A stretch of DNA of 64,000 nt, from contig CAVXVZ010000011.1 of NCBI GenBank assembly GCA_963765375.1, positions 186,001 through 250,000 on the forward strand, written 5' to 3'. A program made the position numbers and the translations under genes. This stretch comes from Roseiarcus sp963765375. GTDB lineage: Bacteria; Pseudomonadota; Alphaproteobacteria; Rhizobiales; Beijerinckiaceae. This document shows, one piece after another, positions 7,569 through 17,401 of the stretch (its first letter is position 1; each line of letters opens with the position of its first letter). The notes under the pieces were generated by a model, which was not told where the DNA came from, did no database searches, and saw only the letters and a list, made by a program, of their open reading frames with translations.

Positions 7569-7701
7569 AGCGGGGCCGCGGCCTTTCTTGCGCCAAGTTT
7601 GCGCGCCACCAGCCAGTGCTTGGCGCAAGCTGAACGCCCTTGTATAGGAGGCGCGCCGGGCCGGCGCCGGCCGATTTCTGGACGAAACGAGGAAGGGCGT
7701 A

Positions 7702-8514
7702 TTGACCCGAATGATCGAACCGACCCTGAAGCCCGCCGAGGCCGCCGTCACGCCCGCCAAGAAGGAGGAGGGTTGGTGGGAAACCGTCAAGGTCATCATC
7801 GAAGCGCTCTTGATCGCGCTGGTGGTCCGCACCGTCCTGTTCCAGCCGTTCAACATTCCGTCCGGCTCGCTGGTGCCGACGCTGCTGGTCGGCGACTATC
7901 TTTTCGTCTCCAAATACGCCTACGGCTACTCGCATTTCTCGCTGCCGAGCTTTCTCGATCTCGACCCCCAGGCGATGCCCGGCCGCATATTCGCCTCGGA
8001 GCCGAAGCGCGGCGACATCATCGTGTTCAAGCTGCCGAGCGATGGCCAGACCGATTACATCAAGCGGCTGGTCGGTCTGCCCGGCGACAAGATCCAGGTC
8101 CAGCACGGACGGCTCTTCATCAACGGCGAGGAGGTCCCGCGCGAGCCGATTGCGCCCTTTCTGACCGTCAACCACTTCAACAAGCCGATGGAGGCCCCGC
8201 AGTACCTCGAGACGCTTCCAGGCGGGGTCCAGCATAGGATCATTCAGATCGACGGCGACGAGGGAACCTTCGACAACACCAAGGTCTACGAAGTGCCGCC
8301 GGGACATTATTTCATGATGGGCGACAACCGCGACAATTCGAGCAATTCAAGGCTCGCGGGGGATCAAGGCGGCGTCGGCTATGTCCCGTTCGAGAATTTG
8401 ATCGGCAGGGCCGAGGTCATCTTCTTCTCGATCGACGAGGGGACGCCGGCCTGGCAAGTCTGGCGGTGGCCGTGGACGGTGCGGTGGAGCCGCATCTTCC
8501 AGCGAGTCCGCTAG
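7702..8514 (+). CDS. lepB: Signal peptidase I
   Basis: This membrane serine protease removes signal peptides from exported proteins. One N-terminal transmembrane helix (about residues 31-48) is followed by IPSGSLVPTL with catalytic Ser56; most relatives have Met after that Ser, here Leu. The general-base Lys121 lies in YIKRLVGLPGD, and MGDNRDNS is box E. TTG 7702 is preferred because GGAAGGG lies about five bases upstream; ATG 7711 is the alternative. It heads the common alphaproteobacterial order lepB-rnc-era. Confidence 0.95.
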   Translation: MTRMIEPTLKPAEAAVTPAKKEEGWWETVKVIIEALLIALVVRTVLFQPFNIPSGSLVPTLLVGDYLFVSKYAYGYSHFSLPSFLDLDPQAMPGRIFASEPKRGDIIVFKLPSDGQTDYIKRLVGLPGDKIQVQHGRLFINGEEVPREPIAPFLTVNHFNKPMEAPQYLETLPGGVQHRIIQIDGDEGTFDNTKVYEVPPGHYFMMGDNRDNSSNSRLAGDQGGVGYVPFENLIGRAEVIFFSIDEGTPAWQVWRWPWTVRWSRIFQRVR

Positions 8515-8637
8515 AGGCCCCCCGCCACGCTCCCGCGAAGGGCCCGAAGGCGCTATAGTCGGCCGGGCTCATCATTCCAGTTTCCCGCGCGTTATTGGGC
8601 GGCGCCACGGCGCGGCCTTTCCCCGATCGGTTGGTCA

Positions 8638-9333
8638 ATGAACAAACAGCCGCGAGCCGAATTGTCGGCGCTGGAGTCCCGGCTCGGATATAGTTTCCGC
8701 GCTCCGGGCCTCGCTCAGCTCGCGCTGACGCATCTTTCGGCGCAGAACTCCGGCGGGCAGGGGCGGGCGCTGTCCTACCAGCGTCTCGAATTCCTCGGCG
8801 ACCGGGTGCTCGGCGTCGTGATCGCGAGCCGGCTCTACCAGGCCTTTCCCCAGGCGAGCGAGGGCGAACTGTCAATGCGATTCGCCAAGCTCGTGCGCCG
8901 CGAGACCTGCGCCGAGATCGCGGCTGAGTGGGACGTCGGGCCGCATGTCGCGCTGGGTCTCGGCGAAGCGCGGGGCGGCGGCCGCAAGAAGGCCGCGATC
9001 CTCTCCGACGTCTGCGAATCCCTGATCGGCGCGGTGTTCGTCGACGGCGGCTTCGAGGCGGCCGAGGCGCTGATCCTGCGCGCCTGGGGCGAGAGGATCG
9101 CTGCCGACGCCGCGCGGGACGCGAAGACCGCGGTCCAGGAATGGGCGCAGTCGCGGGCGCTGGCCGCGCCCCGCTATGAGGAGGTCGAGCGCAGCGGGCC
9201 GGCGCACGCGCCCCATTTCGTGATGCGCCTCACGCTCGAAGGCTTCGCGCCGGAAATTGGCGCGGCGAGCTCGAAGCGGGCGGCGGAACAGGCGGCGGCG
9301 CAGGCGTTTCTCGACCGCTGGGGCGGAAGTTGA
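8638..9333 (+). CDS. rnc: Ribonuclease III
   Basis: A double-strand-specific endoribonuclease that processes rRNA precursors and structured mRNAs. The signature RLEFLGDRVL lies at residues 49-58, a second acidic site with ALIGAVFVDGG at about 125-140, and a double-stranded RNA-binding domain fills the C-terminus (about 155-231). The length (231) is normal. The TGA stop overlaps the era start (TTGA), so the two are translationally coupled. Confidence 0.96.
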   Translation: MNKQPRAELSALESRLGYSFRAPGLAQLALTHLSAQNSGGQGRALSYQRLEFLGDRVLGVVIASRLYQAFPQASEGELSMRFAKLVRRETCAEIAAEWDVGPHVALGLGEARGGGRKKAAILSDVCESLIGAVFVDGGFEAAEALILRAWGERIAADAARDAKTAVQEWAQSRALAAPRYEEVERSGPAHAPHFVMRLTLEGFAPEIGAASSKRAAEQAAAQAFLDRWGGS

Positions 9334-10244
9334 GCGCGACGCGGTGCGGGTTCGTCGCGATCATCGGCGCGCCCAACGCGGGAAAGTCGACGCTGATCAA
9401 CGCCCTCGTCGGCGAGAAGGTGTCGATCGTCACCCGCAAGGCCCAGACCACGCGGTCGACCGTGCGCGGCGTCCTGACCAGGGGCGAAGCGCAGATCGTA
9501 TTCGTCGACACGCCCGGCCTGTTTGCGCCCAAGCGCCGCCTCGACCGGGCGATGGTCTCCTCCGCCTGGGGCGCGGCCGCCGACGCCGACGCGCTCGCGC
9601 TCATGATCGACGCCAGGACGGAGGCGGGCCGGGCGAGCCTGAGCGAGGAGACCCAGGCGATCCTCGGCGGGCTCCCCCACGCCCGCAGGCCGAAGCTCGC
9701 CGTCCTCAACAAGATCGATCTCGTCGAGCGGCCGAAGCTGCTCGAGCTTGCGGCTAGGCTCAACGCGGCGATGGCCTTCGACGATACGTTCATGATCAGC
9801 GCCGTAACCGGCGACGGGCTCGCCCGGCTCACCGAGCGCCTGGTCGAGCTCGTTCCGCCCGGACCCTGGCTCTATCCCGAGGACCAGATCGCGGAGGCGC
9901 CGATCCGTTCGCTCGCGGCGGAGATCACCCGCGAGAAGCTGATCGAGCGGCTGCACGACGAACTGCCGTATCAGGCGACGGTCGAGACCGACTCGTGGAA
10001 GGACCTGCCGGACGGCTCCGCCCGCATCGAGCAGACGATCTTCGTCACCCGCGAGAGCCACCGCAAGATCGTGCTGGGCGAGGGCGGGCGCACGATCAAG
10101 GCGATCGGCACGGCGGCGCGCGAGGACATCGCGCAAGCGCACGGCGCCAAGGTGCATCTTTTTCTGTTCGTCAAGGTGCGCGAGAACTGGCTCGACGACC
10201 CGGAGCGCTACCGCGCGATGGGGCTCGATTTTCCGAAGGGGTGA
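9330..10244 (+). CDS. era: GTPase Era
   Basis: An essential GTPase that binds the 3' end of 16S rRNA during 30S subunit assembly. The P-loop GAPNAGKS is at residues 13-20, DTPGL forms G3, NKID forms G4 (about 129), and a type II KH domain occupies the last 100 residues (GEGGRTIKAIG). It starts at TTG 9330, overlapping the rnc stop. In many relatives recO follows; here a parS site and a gene-poor stretch follow instead. Confidence 0.96.
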   Translation: MSATRCGFVAIIGAPNAGKSTLINALVGEKVSIVTRKAQTTRSTVRGVLTRGEAQIVFVDTPGLFAPKRRLDRAMVSSAWGAAADADALALMIDARTEAGRASLSEETQAILGGLPHARRPKLAVLNKIDLVERPKLLELAARLNAAMAFDDTFMISAVTGDGLARLTERLVELVPPGPWLYPEDQIAEAPIRSLAAEITREKLIERLHDELPYQATVETDSWKDLPDGSARIEQTIFVTRESHRKIVLGEGGRTIKAIGTAAREDIAQAHGAKVHLFLFVKVRENWLDDPERYRAMGLDFPKG

Positions 10245-10261
10245 GCGAGCGCCCCGGCGGG

Positions 10262-10277
10262 CGTTTCACGTGAAACA
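10262..10277. promoter_or_regulatory. Probable parS site (ParB binding)
   Basis: CGTTTCACGTGAAACA matches 15 of 16 bases of the widespread chromosomal parS consensus TGTTTCACGTGAAACA, including the full 14-bp palindrome at 10263-10276. ParB binds such sites near the replication origin and spreads to organise segregation. It lies 18 bases after era in non-coding DNA, as expected for a free site. Confidence 0.8.
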
Positions 10278-10345
10278 GAAAATACTGGCGCAACAAAATC
10301 AAAGGGGATCGCAACAAAAGCAAAATCCTCCGCAACGAACAAAAC

Positions 10346-10475
10346 GGTGACACGTGCATATTTGCCATAATTATGCCTGCGCATCTATTTGTGAAAGATG
10401 CATGTGTCACCGATATCCCATCGATATCCAAAATGCATGTGTCACCGATATCCCGATATCCCTGTCCCACCGATA
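10346..10475. repeat. Cluster of short repeats around GTGTCACCGATATCC
   Basis: ATGCATGTGTCACCGATATCCC occurs at 10398-10419 and again at 10433-10454. A degenerate third copy (TGTCCCACCGATATATCC) lies at about 10462-10480. An inverted partial copy (CGGTGACACGTGCAT) lies upstream near 10346. No gene is visible between era (10244) and 10551. The repeats could be transposase-binding end sequences left by a lost insertion element, or regulatory sites. Confidence 0.6.
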
Positions 10476-10550
10476 TATCCCCGGGCTTGTCCCGGCGATC
10501 CACGCTTTCAACATGTCGATATGACGACAATTGCAACCCGGAGGGGGCCG

Positions 10551-10970
10551 CTACTCGAGGTGCATGTGCGCCATGTAGACGCGCATTTCGCGGGCGAGCT
10601 CCACGAGGGAGGCCATCAGCAGCGCGAGCGCGGCCACAAACATCATCGCCACGATCCGGGCGTGCCCGATCCCGATAAGGGCCGCGAAAAAGGCGCCGAT
10701 CAGCAGCGCCGCAGTGAGGAGGGCGCTGAGCACCGCGAAATAGATCGCGCGGCTCAGAAGCTCCATCCGGCGCGCGAACGCGGCCGCCAATCCATCGGCC
10801 TGATCGAGGCTCGGGTCTGACGTCCGCAGAGCTCTGTTCTTGTCGGCCACCCGTTCAAGCCGCGCGATCAGAATCGACAAGAACGCGGCGACAGCGCCCA
10901 GCATGAAAGCGGGCGCGGTGGCGTGCGAGATCGCCGCGCTTAAATGGTCGATGTCGGTGACAAGGGCCAA
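10551..10970 (-). CDS. DUF2721 family membrane protein
   Basis: A 139-residue inner-membrane protein with about three transmembrane helices: residues 17-36, 75-97 and 100-120. A cytoplasmic segment with Arg-rich ARRMEL separates the first from the others. Length and layout fit the DUF2721 family, whose function is unknown. It is flanked by the parS region and an unrelated TIR gene, so context gives no clue. Confidence 0.75.
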   Translation of the reverse strand: MALVTDIDHLSAAISHATAPAFMLGAVAAFLSILIARLERVADKNRALRTSDPSLDQADGLAAAFARRMELLSRAIYFAVLSALLTAALLIGAFFAALIGIGHARIVAMMFVAALALLMASLVELAREMRVYMAHMHLE

Positions 10971-11111
10971 ACCGGCGCTCCATCGAGGGTCAGCACATTC
11001 AACGGCCCTATTCGCTCAAACCTCGGTCGAGCGCAAATTGCGAGGCCGTCCCCTTTGGACCGTCGGCCGCCGGGCTCACGCCGCGGCGCTTCCACGTGGC
11101 GGCGGCGCGGT

Positions 11112-12836
11112 TCAGAAAACGCGTCGCACGACCGTCCAGAGAAAAGCATATACAAGCAGCCATAGAAGCGTCTGCCAATTGCGGCCCGGCATGAGGGTTT
11201 CATCCTTCCTTGCATCCCCGCGGTCGGCCGAAGGAAACCAAAACGAGAGGCGGGGCCGGACCCGATTTATCAAGAGGGGAAAAGCGGCGAGGTACGCCGC
11301 CCCGGCGACGATGGCGGCCGGGTGGTTTTGGTCCGCGGAGAACGCCAAAAATAGTGCTGTTGCCGTCGCCGCCCAGCCAACCAGCCAGGCGCGAAAGAAG
11401 CCGGTTTCCGAAATGGAGCGCCGCAAGAGGCGCCGGGCAAGCACTCCCGACCAGACGCAGGCGAGCCCAGCCGAAACCAGAACGGTTTGCGAATTCGAAT
11501 CGTCCCCGGCAAGCAGAAAGACCATCGCCGCAAGCGCGCATAGGAGGTGATGGGCAATCCTGACCTGAAAGGGAAAGCGGGGCCCGGAGACAGCTTCTGG
11601 AACCAGAAGCAGCCCTTCATCAAATCGCTTCACGTCCCAGTGGCGAAAGTCAACCCACTGATGCCGCCACAACCAGTCCAGTCTCTCCGGCACGCCAATG
11701 GCGGAGCCGACGACGGTGAGCACCGTCGACTCGGACTCGGACGCGAGACGGGTCAGCGCCTTGTCGCGAGTACGGTTGGTGAGAAGCAGGACGGACGTGG
11801 GCTCTTCCACGGCATGAGTCTCTTCGGCGCCCAATCGCGTCAGGATGCGCGTCAGTTCATCGGCCGCCGGCTGATCGATCGGATCGTGAAACAGGCGATA
11901 TCGACGCAGTTGCTTCAAGGGCGAGGACCAACTGTCCTTGTCCCGGACACGGGCGCCGCAACTGGCCCTGTACCAGTTCCATGCTCTACCGGTCGGGGTC
12001 CACCGCAACAGGTCTTCGGGACGAACCAGAAGGACGATCGCGATCCCGGATAAAGGAACGGCCGCGAGCAAGACCATGACGCCCCGGTAATCGGTGGACG
12101 CTGTCGCTATGTTGGAGCTGAAACCTGCAAGACTTCGTCCGAAAAAATTCAAGAGCACCGGGTAGCAGTAGAACCCAGCCAGACAGGCAAGGCAGGTCAC
12201 GAGCCGCGTCATGCCCATGCGACGGCGAACAAAGGAAAAGCAGAAGAACCAGGCGAGCCCGAACACGAAGACCGGAAGCAGCAGACGTAAAATGAATTCG
12301 AAAGCAGGAGACGAGTCGGGGTCGCTTTCGCTCCAGTCTGCGAGAAGTCCATAGGCAAGCGATGGGATCAGCAGCGTGAGCAGAATGAAGAGGACCCAGC
12401 GTGGCAAGCCAAGCGGCGTCAGCGCGGAGCGCGCGTGGTGCGGACCCGCGCGATTCGAGCCCAAGAGTGAAATCAGGGTCTCGAGCGCCGGGCCAAACGC
12501 ACGGCGGAAATCGACCGACTCGCAGTCCGCGATTTGTCCGGCGCGTCTCCAGCCGCGGAACTGGGCCACGATGATTCGCTTGCCCTGTTTCTTCGCGCGT
12601 TCCCATTCTTTGCGGACGTTGGGACGCTCCCAGCTTTTCGGCGACGCGACCAGCACCATCGCGGGAGCTCGATCCAGCGCGGCTTCGAGATCCTGCTCCC
12701 AGGCCCTGCCGGGGGATAAGTCCTTGACGTCAAACCAAACCGGAACCCCACGGTTGGAGAGGTGGCGAGCCAGCGATTCCGCAAAATAGTAGTCCTTGCG
12801 CGAGTAGCTGATGAATACGGGATTTCCGGAGGCCAT
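11112..12836 (-). CDS. Membrane TIR-domain protein with a second TIR-like region
   Basis: A 574-residue protein. Residues 5-135 form a TIR domain: VFISYSRKD (7-15), VWFDVKDLSPG (33-43), VLVASPKSW (61-69), and KEWERAKK, with Glu77 at the place of the NADase catalytic Glu. Transmembrane helices follow (about 147-275). A soluble part (about 330-430) has RYRLFHDPIDQP, SVLLLTNRT and WVDFRHWD, resembling a degenerate TIR fold without an evident catalytic Glu. More helices fill about 450-525. Prokaryotic TIR proteins often cleave NAD in phage defence, but no partner gene is adjacent. Function is therefore open; signalling or stress response is equally possible. Confidence 0.75.
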   Translation of the reverse strand: MASGNPVFISYSRKDYYFAESLARHLSNRGVPVWFDVKDLSPGRAWEQDLEAALDRAPAMVLVASPKSWERPNVRKEWERAKKQGKRIIVAQFRGWRRAGQIADCESVDFRRAFGPALETLISLLGSNRAGPHHARSALTPLGLPRWVLFILLTLLIPSLAYGLLADWSESDPDSSPAFEFILRLLLPVFVFGLAWFFCFSFVRRRMGMTRLVTCLACLAGFYCYPVLLNFFGRSLAGFSSNIATASTDYRGVMVLLAAVPLSGIAIVLLVRPEDLLRWTPTGRAWNWYRASCGARVRDKDSWSSPLKQLRRYRLFHDPIDQPAADELTRILTRLGAEETHAVEEPTSVLLLTNRTRDKALTRLASESESTVLTVVGSAIGVPERLDWLWRHQWVDFRHWDVKRFDEGLLLVPEAVSGPRFPFQVRIAHHLLCALAAMVFLLAGDDSNSQTVLVSAGLACVWSGVLARRLLRRSISETGFFRAWLVGWAATATALFLAFSADQNHPAAIVAGAAYLAAFPLLINRVRPRLSFWFPSADRGDARKDETLMPGRNWQTLLWLLVYAFLWTVVRRVF

Positions 12837-12938
12837 GCGTTAAATGGTACGCCAATTCATGCACAACGTCGAACAAGGCGACGTTGAGGAAATAGAGGAC
12901 TTTTGCGAGGCAGATCGGGCGTCCAGGCATCCCCTTGC

Positions 12939-14504
<1,566 letters not shown>

Positions 14505-14589
14505 AACCGCATCATCCTTGATGAACGCGATGGAGCCGCGCAAGTCGTCCTGATGACGAGATCGCTAAAGCGAACATTGCCAAGAGAGT

Positions 14590-15507
14590 TTAGAATCTCG
14601 GGGAAAGAGACCCTTGCTCATGTCCGCCAGCTGATTGTCGCCCATGCGAACGCCGAGCCGCACGATGGCCGGCGTGGGCGAGGCCCGCAAAGCCGATGAG
14701 AAGCATGGCCCAGGTCGATAGCTCCGGAATGACGCCCTGGATCGACTGGTTCGCCGTTACCTCCCCATCCGAGGTGTAATTCTGCACGAACTGGTCTGAA
14801 CTCGAAGGGAAAATAAACGCGATGGCGCCGCTTGACAGGTCAAGGGTCAGTCTGGATTGCAGGGCGGTGGGCAGTTGGTCCTTCAAGTCCGTATAAATGT
14901 CGTCAAGCAACGTATCGAGGGAAGGCGGATCGGGAAATACCATGGACGCGGTGTCGGTGAAGACGCTGTCCCCGAACGTCGCCACATAGGTTGCGTCATC
15001 GTCACTCGGCGTACCCGTGTACCCCAGCGTCACGACGACGCCGTTGTTGGAGGCGGGTCCAGCCGACGCCAACTTCAGGCCCGTTTCTGCGCTGTTGTCC
15101 GCATAGGCGAACTTGGTCGCCCCTGTAATTGTGACAACGTTGTTATTGACCGCCGTTTTGACGCCAGGAATTTTCGCGGCGTCGATCGCCGCCGCGATCT
15201 CTGCGGCTTTTTTCGCTGGCGTGTATGTTTTCATGATTGTGATGTTGACTTGGTAACTCTTCATATTCACCAGCAGCGCCATGACGTCCGTCGCGTCGTC
15301 GGTGGGCTGTCCGGCCGTAATCGTGGCCGTGCCCTGCTGTATGCCAGAATAAGCGGGCGGCTGCAGCCAGACGATAAAGACCAAACAGATCAGAGATCTT
15401 GTCGCCGCGAGCGACTTCAAGGGTCTCTTTGCGGCGGTGTTCCTGCAGGCGCCGAGGGTCAGGACCGCAAGACCCATCGACGAGATAACGAGTTGCAAGC
15501 TTGTCAT
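14590..15507 (-). CDS. Secreted protein with a degenerate PEP-CTERM (PEPxxWA-type) anchor
   Basis: A 305-residue exported protein. Two hydrophobic stretches occur near the N-terminus (about 5-20 and 37-55); the second may be the true signal peptide, possibly from a TTG start inside. The middle is Ser/Thr/Asp-rich. Near the C-terminus PELSTWAMLLIGFAG is followed by an Arg-rich tail, which is the layout of exosortase substrates (normally PEPSTWAM), but the second Pro is Leu. The tail after the anchor is longer than usual. No exosortase gene is in the window. It is probably surface-attached or released, with unknown role. Confidence 0.6.
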   Translation of the reverse strand: MTSLQLVISSMGLAVLTLGACRNTAAKRPLKSLAATRSLICLVFIVWLQPPAYSGIQQGTATITAGQPTDDATDVMALLVNMKSYQVNITIMKTYTPAKKAAEIAAAIDAAKIPGVKTAVNNNVVTITGATKFAYADNSAETGLKLASAGPASNNGVVVTLGYTGTPSDDDATYVATFGDSVFTDTASMVFPDPPSLDTLLDDIYTDLKDQLPTALQSRLTLDLSSGAIAFIFPSSSDQFVQNYTSDGEVTANQSIQGVIPELSTWAMLLIGFAGLAHAGHRAARRSHGRQSAGGHEQGSLSPRF

Positions 15508-15753
15508 CGATTCGCCTCCCTACGCCGGACGGCGACCCATCGATCATGTCCCGCGAATGCCGGAACCATGGATCGACCTGCACAACAAGACTCAGGCCCG
15601 AAGGACAGGAAGATGAAATCACAAGCAATCGCCCGTCGGGCGGGTCGGCCGCAATGAAGCCGGACTGCGTCGCACGAAACCCTTGGTGACGTTGATCCTG
15701 CGTCAGGCCGCCACTATTTGCAAGACGGATACGAGGGCGCTCGGCTGTGCGGC

Positions 15754-17193
15754 CTACTCTTGCCGCCTTTCGCTGGGATTCCCGCCTTCCGCCGCCTCGC
15801 GCATTGTCGCCCAGACCGCATCGATGTCGGCTTCTTCCGTCGCCAGGGCGCCGACCGAGACGCGCGCCATCCAGCGCCCATCGAGCACGGCTGGCGTCAG
15901 ATAGGCCGCGCCGGAGCGATTGACCGCCTCGACCCATTGGGTGGTGTGGGCGTCGAGCGCTTCGCCCTCAAGGCCGTCCGGCTCGTGCCTCACGCACACC
16001 GTCTGCAAATTGACCGGCGCGACGACCCGCCAGCCCGGCGCGGCGGCGACCTTGTCGGCGAGCCGGCGGGCGTTGGCCATGTCGCGCCTAAGGCGGCTTT
16101 GCAGTCCGCTCACCCCCTGTTCGCGAATGATGAACCAAAGCTTCAACGCCCGGAACCGCCGGCCGAGCGGGATGCCCCAATCGCGCAGGTTCTTGACCTC
16201 GCCGTCGACCGACGATTGCAGGAAGCTCGGGTTGGTCGACATCACCCGCATCAGGTGCTCGGGATCGCGCACATAGTAGACCGAGCAGTCGAACGGCGCG
16301 CCGAGCCACTTATGCGCGTTGATGACGAGCGAGTCGGCGCCCTCGACGCCCTCCCACATCCACCGGCATTCCGGCAGGATCATCGCGCTGCCCGCCATCG
16401 CCGCGTCGACGTGGAGCCAGAGTCCGTGACGCCGCGCCACTTCGGCGATTTCCGCGATCGGGTCGATCGCCGTCGTCGCCGTCGTGCCGACAGTCGCGAC
16501 GATGGCGCAGGGAAGGTCGCCGTTCGCGATGTCCGCGGCGACCATCTCGGCGAGAGCGTCGGCGCGCATGGAATATTTGGCGTCGAAGGGAACGAGCCGC
16601 AAATTCAAGCGGCCGAACCCGGCGAGCAGCGCGCCCTTGTCGACCGAGCTGTGGGCGTGCGCCGAAACATAGACGCGCGGCGTGCGCGCTTCTCCTTGCA
16701 AGCCGCCGCGCGCGAGCGCGTAATCCGTCGCCCGCTCGCGGGCGCAAATCAGCGCGACCAGGGTGCTGGTCGAGGCGGTGTCCTGGATCACGCCGCTGAA
16801 GGCCGGCGAGAGGCCGAGCATCTGGCGCAGCCAGTCGGTCGCGACCTCCTCGACTTCGGTCACCGCCGGGCTCGACTGCCACGAGAGCCCGATCACGCCG
16901 AGCCCCGTGCTGACGAGATCGGCGAGAATGCCAGCTGGGAGCGCGTTGGCGGGGAAATAGCCGAAGAAGCGCGGATGCTGCCAAAGCGTGAGGCCCGGCA
17001 GGACGATGCGATCGAGGTCGGCGATCATGGCGGCGAAATCCTCCGGCTCTTCCGGCGGCGCCGGGGGCAGGGCGGCGCGGACCTCGCCGGGCTTTGTTTT
17101 CGCCATCACCGCCCGCTTTGCCAGGCTCTCATGGTAGTCGGCCAGCCAGTCGATGAGCCGGTGGCCGTAGCGGCGGAACTCTTCGGGCGTCAC
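15754..17193 (-). CDS. Group II pyridoxal-phosphate amino-acid decarboxylase (aromatic type)
   Basis: A 479-residue PLP enzyme. NAHKWLGAPFDCS contains the PLP-binding Lys; HVDAAMAGSA holds the Asp that contacts the pyridine nitrogen; FFGYFPANALPAGIL is typical of aromatic L-amino-acid decarboxylases. The likely reaction is decarboxylation of an aromatic amino acid, but the exact substrate cannot be read. GTG 17193 fits the family start and has AAGGA eight bases upstream; the frame continues to 17301 with less support. It is divergent from the TPR gene. Confidence 0.88.
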   Translation of the reverse strand: MTPEEFRRYGHRLIDWLADYHESLAKRAVMAKTKPGEVRAALPPAPPEEPEDFAAMIADLDRIVLPGLTLWQHPRFFGYFPANALPAGILADLVSTGLGVIGLSWQSSPAVTEVEEVATDWLRQMLGLSPAFSGVIQDTASTSTLVALICARERATDYALARGGLQGEARTPRVYVSAHAHSSVDKGALLAGFGRLNLRLVPFDAKYSMRADALAEMVAADIANGDLPCAIVATVGTTATTAIDPIAEIAEVARRHGLWLHVDAAMAGSAMILPECRWMWEGVEGADSLVINAHKWLGAPFDCSVYYVRDPEHLMRVMSTNPSFLQSSVDGEVKNLRDWGIPLGRRFRALKLWFIIREQGVSGLQSRLRRDMANARRLADKVAAAPGWRVVAPVNLQTVCVRHEPDGLEGEALDAHTTQWVEAVNRSGAAYLTPAVLDGRWMARVSVGALATEEADIDAVWATMREAAEGGNPSERRQE

Positions 17194-17401
17194 GGCTTTC
17201 GTCCTTGCCGCGGAGAGCAGGCGATGAAGGTTTTCATCGCCGGCCTGCATCGAGGGTTGGCGAAACGATGTCAACCGCCGCGCTCGGAAAGCTGTCCGCA
17301 CGCGCGCCTCGACTCTTCAATGAGATTGCGCGGGCAGAGCCTCAAGGATAGTGTTTTCACCAACGCGTGACAGAGTGCCAACGAAATTCTTGGGAGGCCC
17401 C

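Noticed and set aside
7567..7590. GGCCGCGGCC palindrome after the quinone reductase gene as a terminator
   Set aside because: The palindrome leaves no proper loop, and the following sequence has too few T residues in a row.
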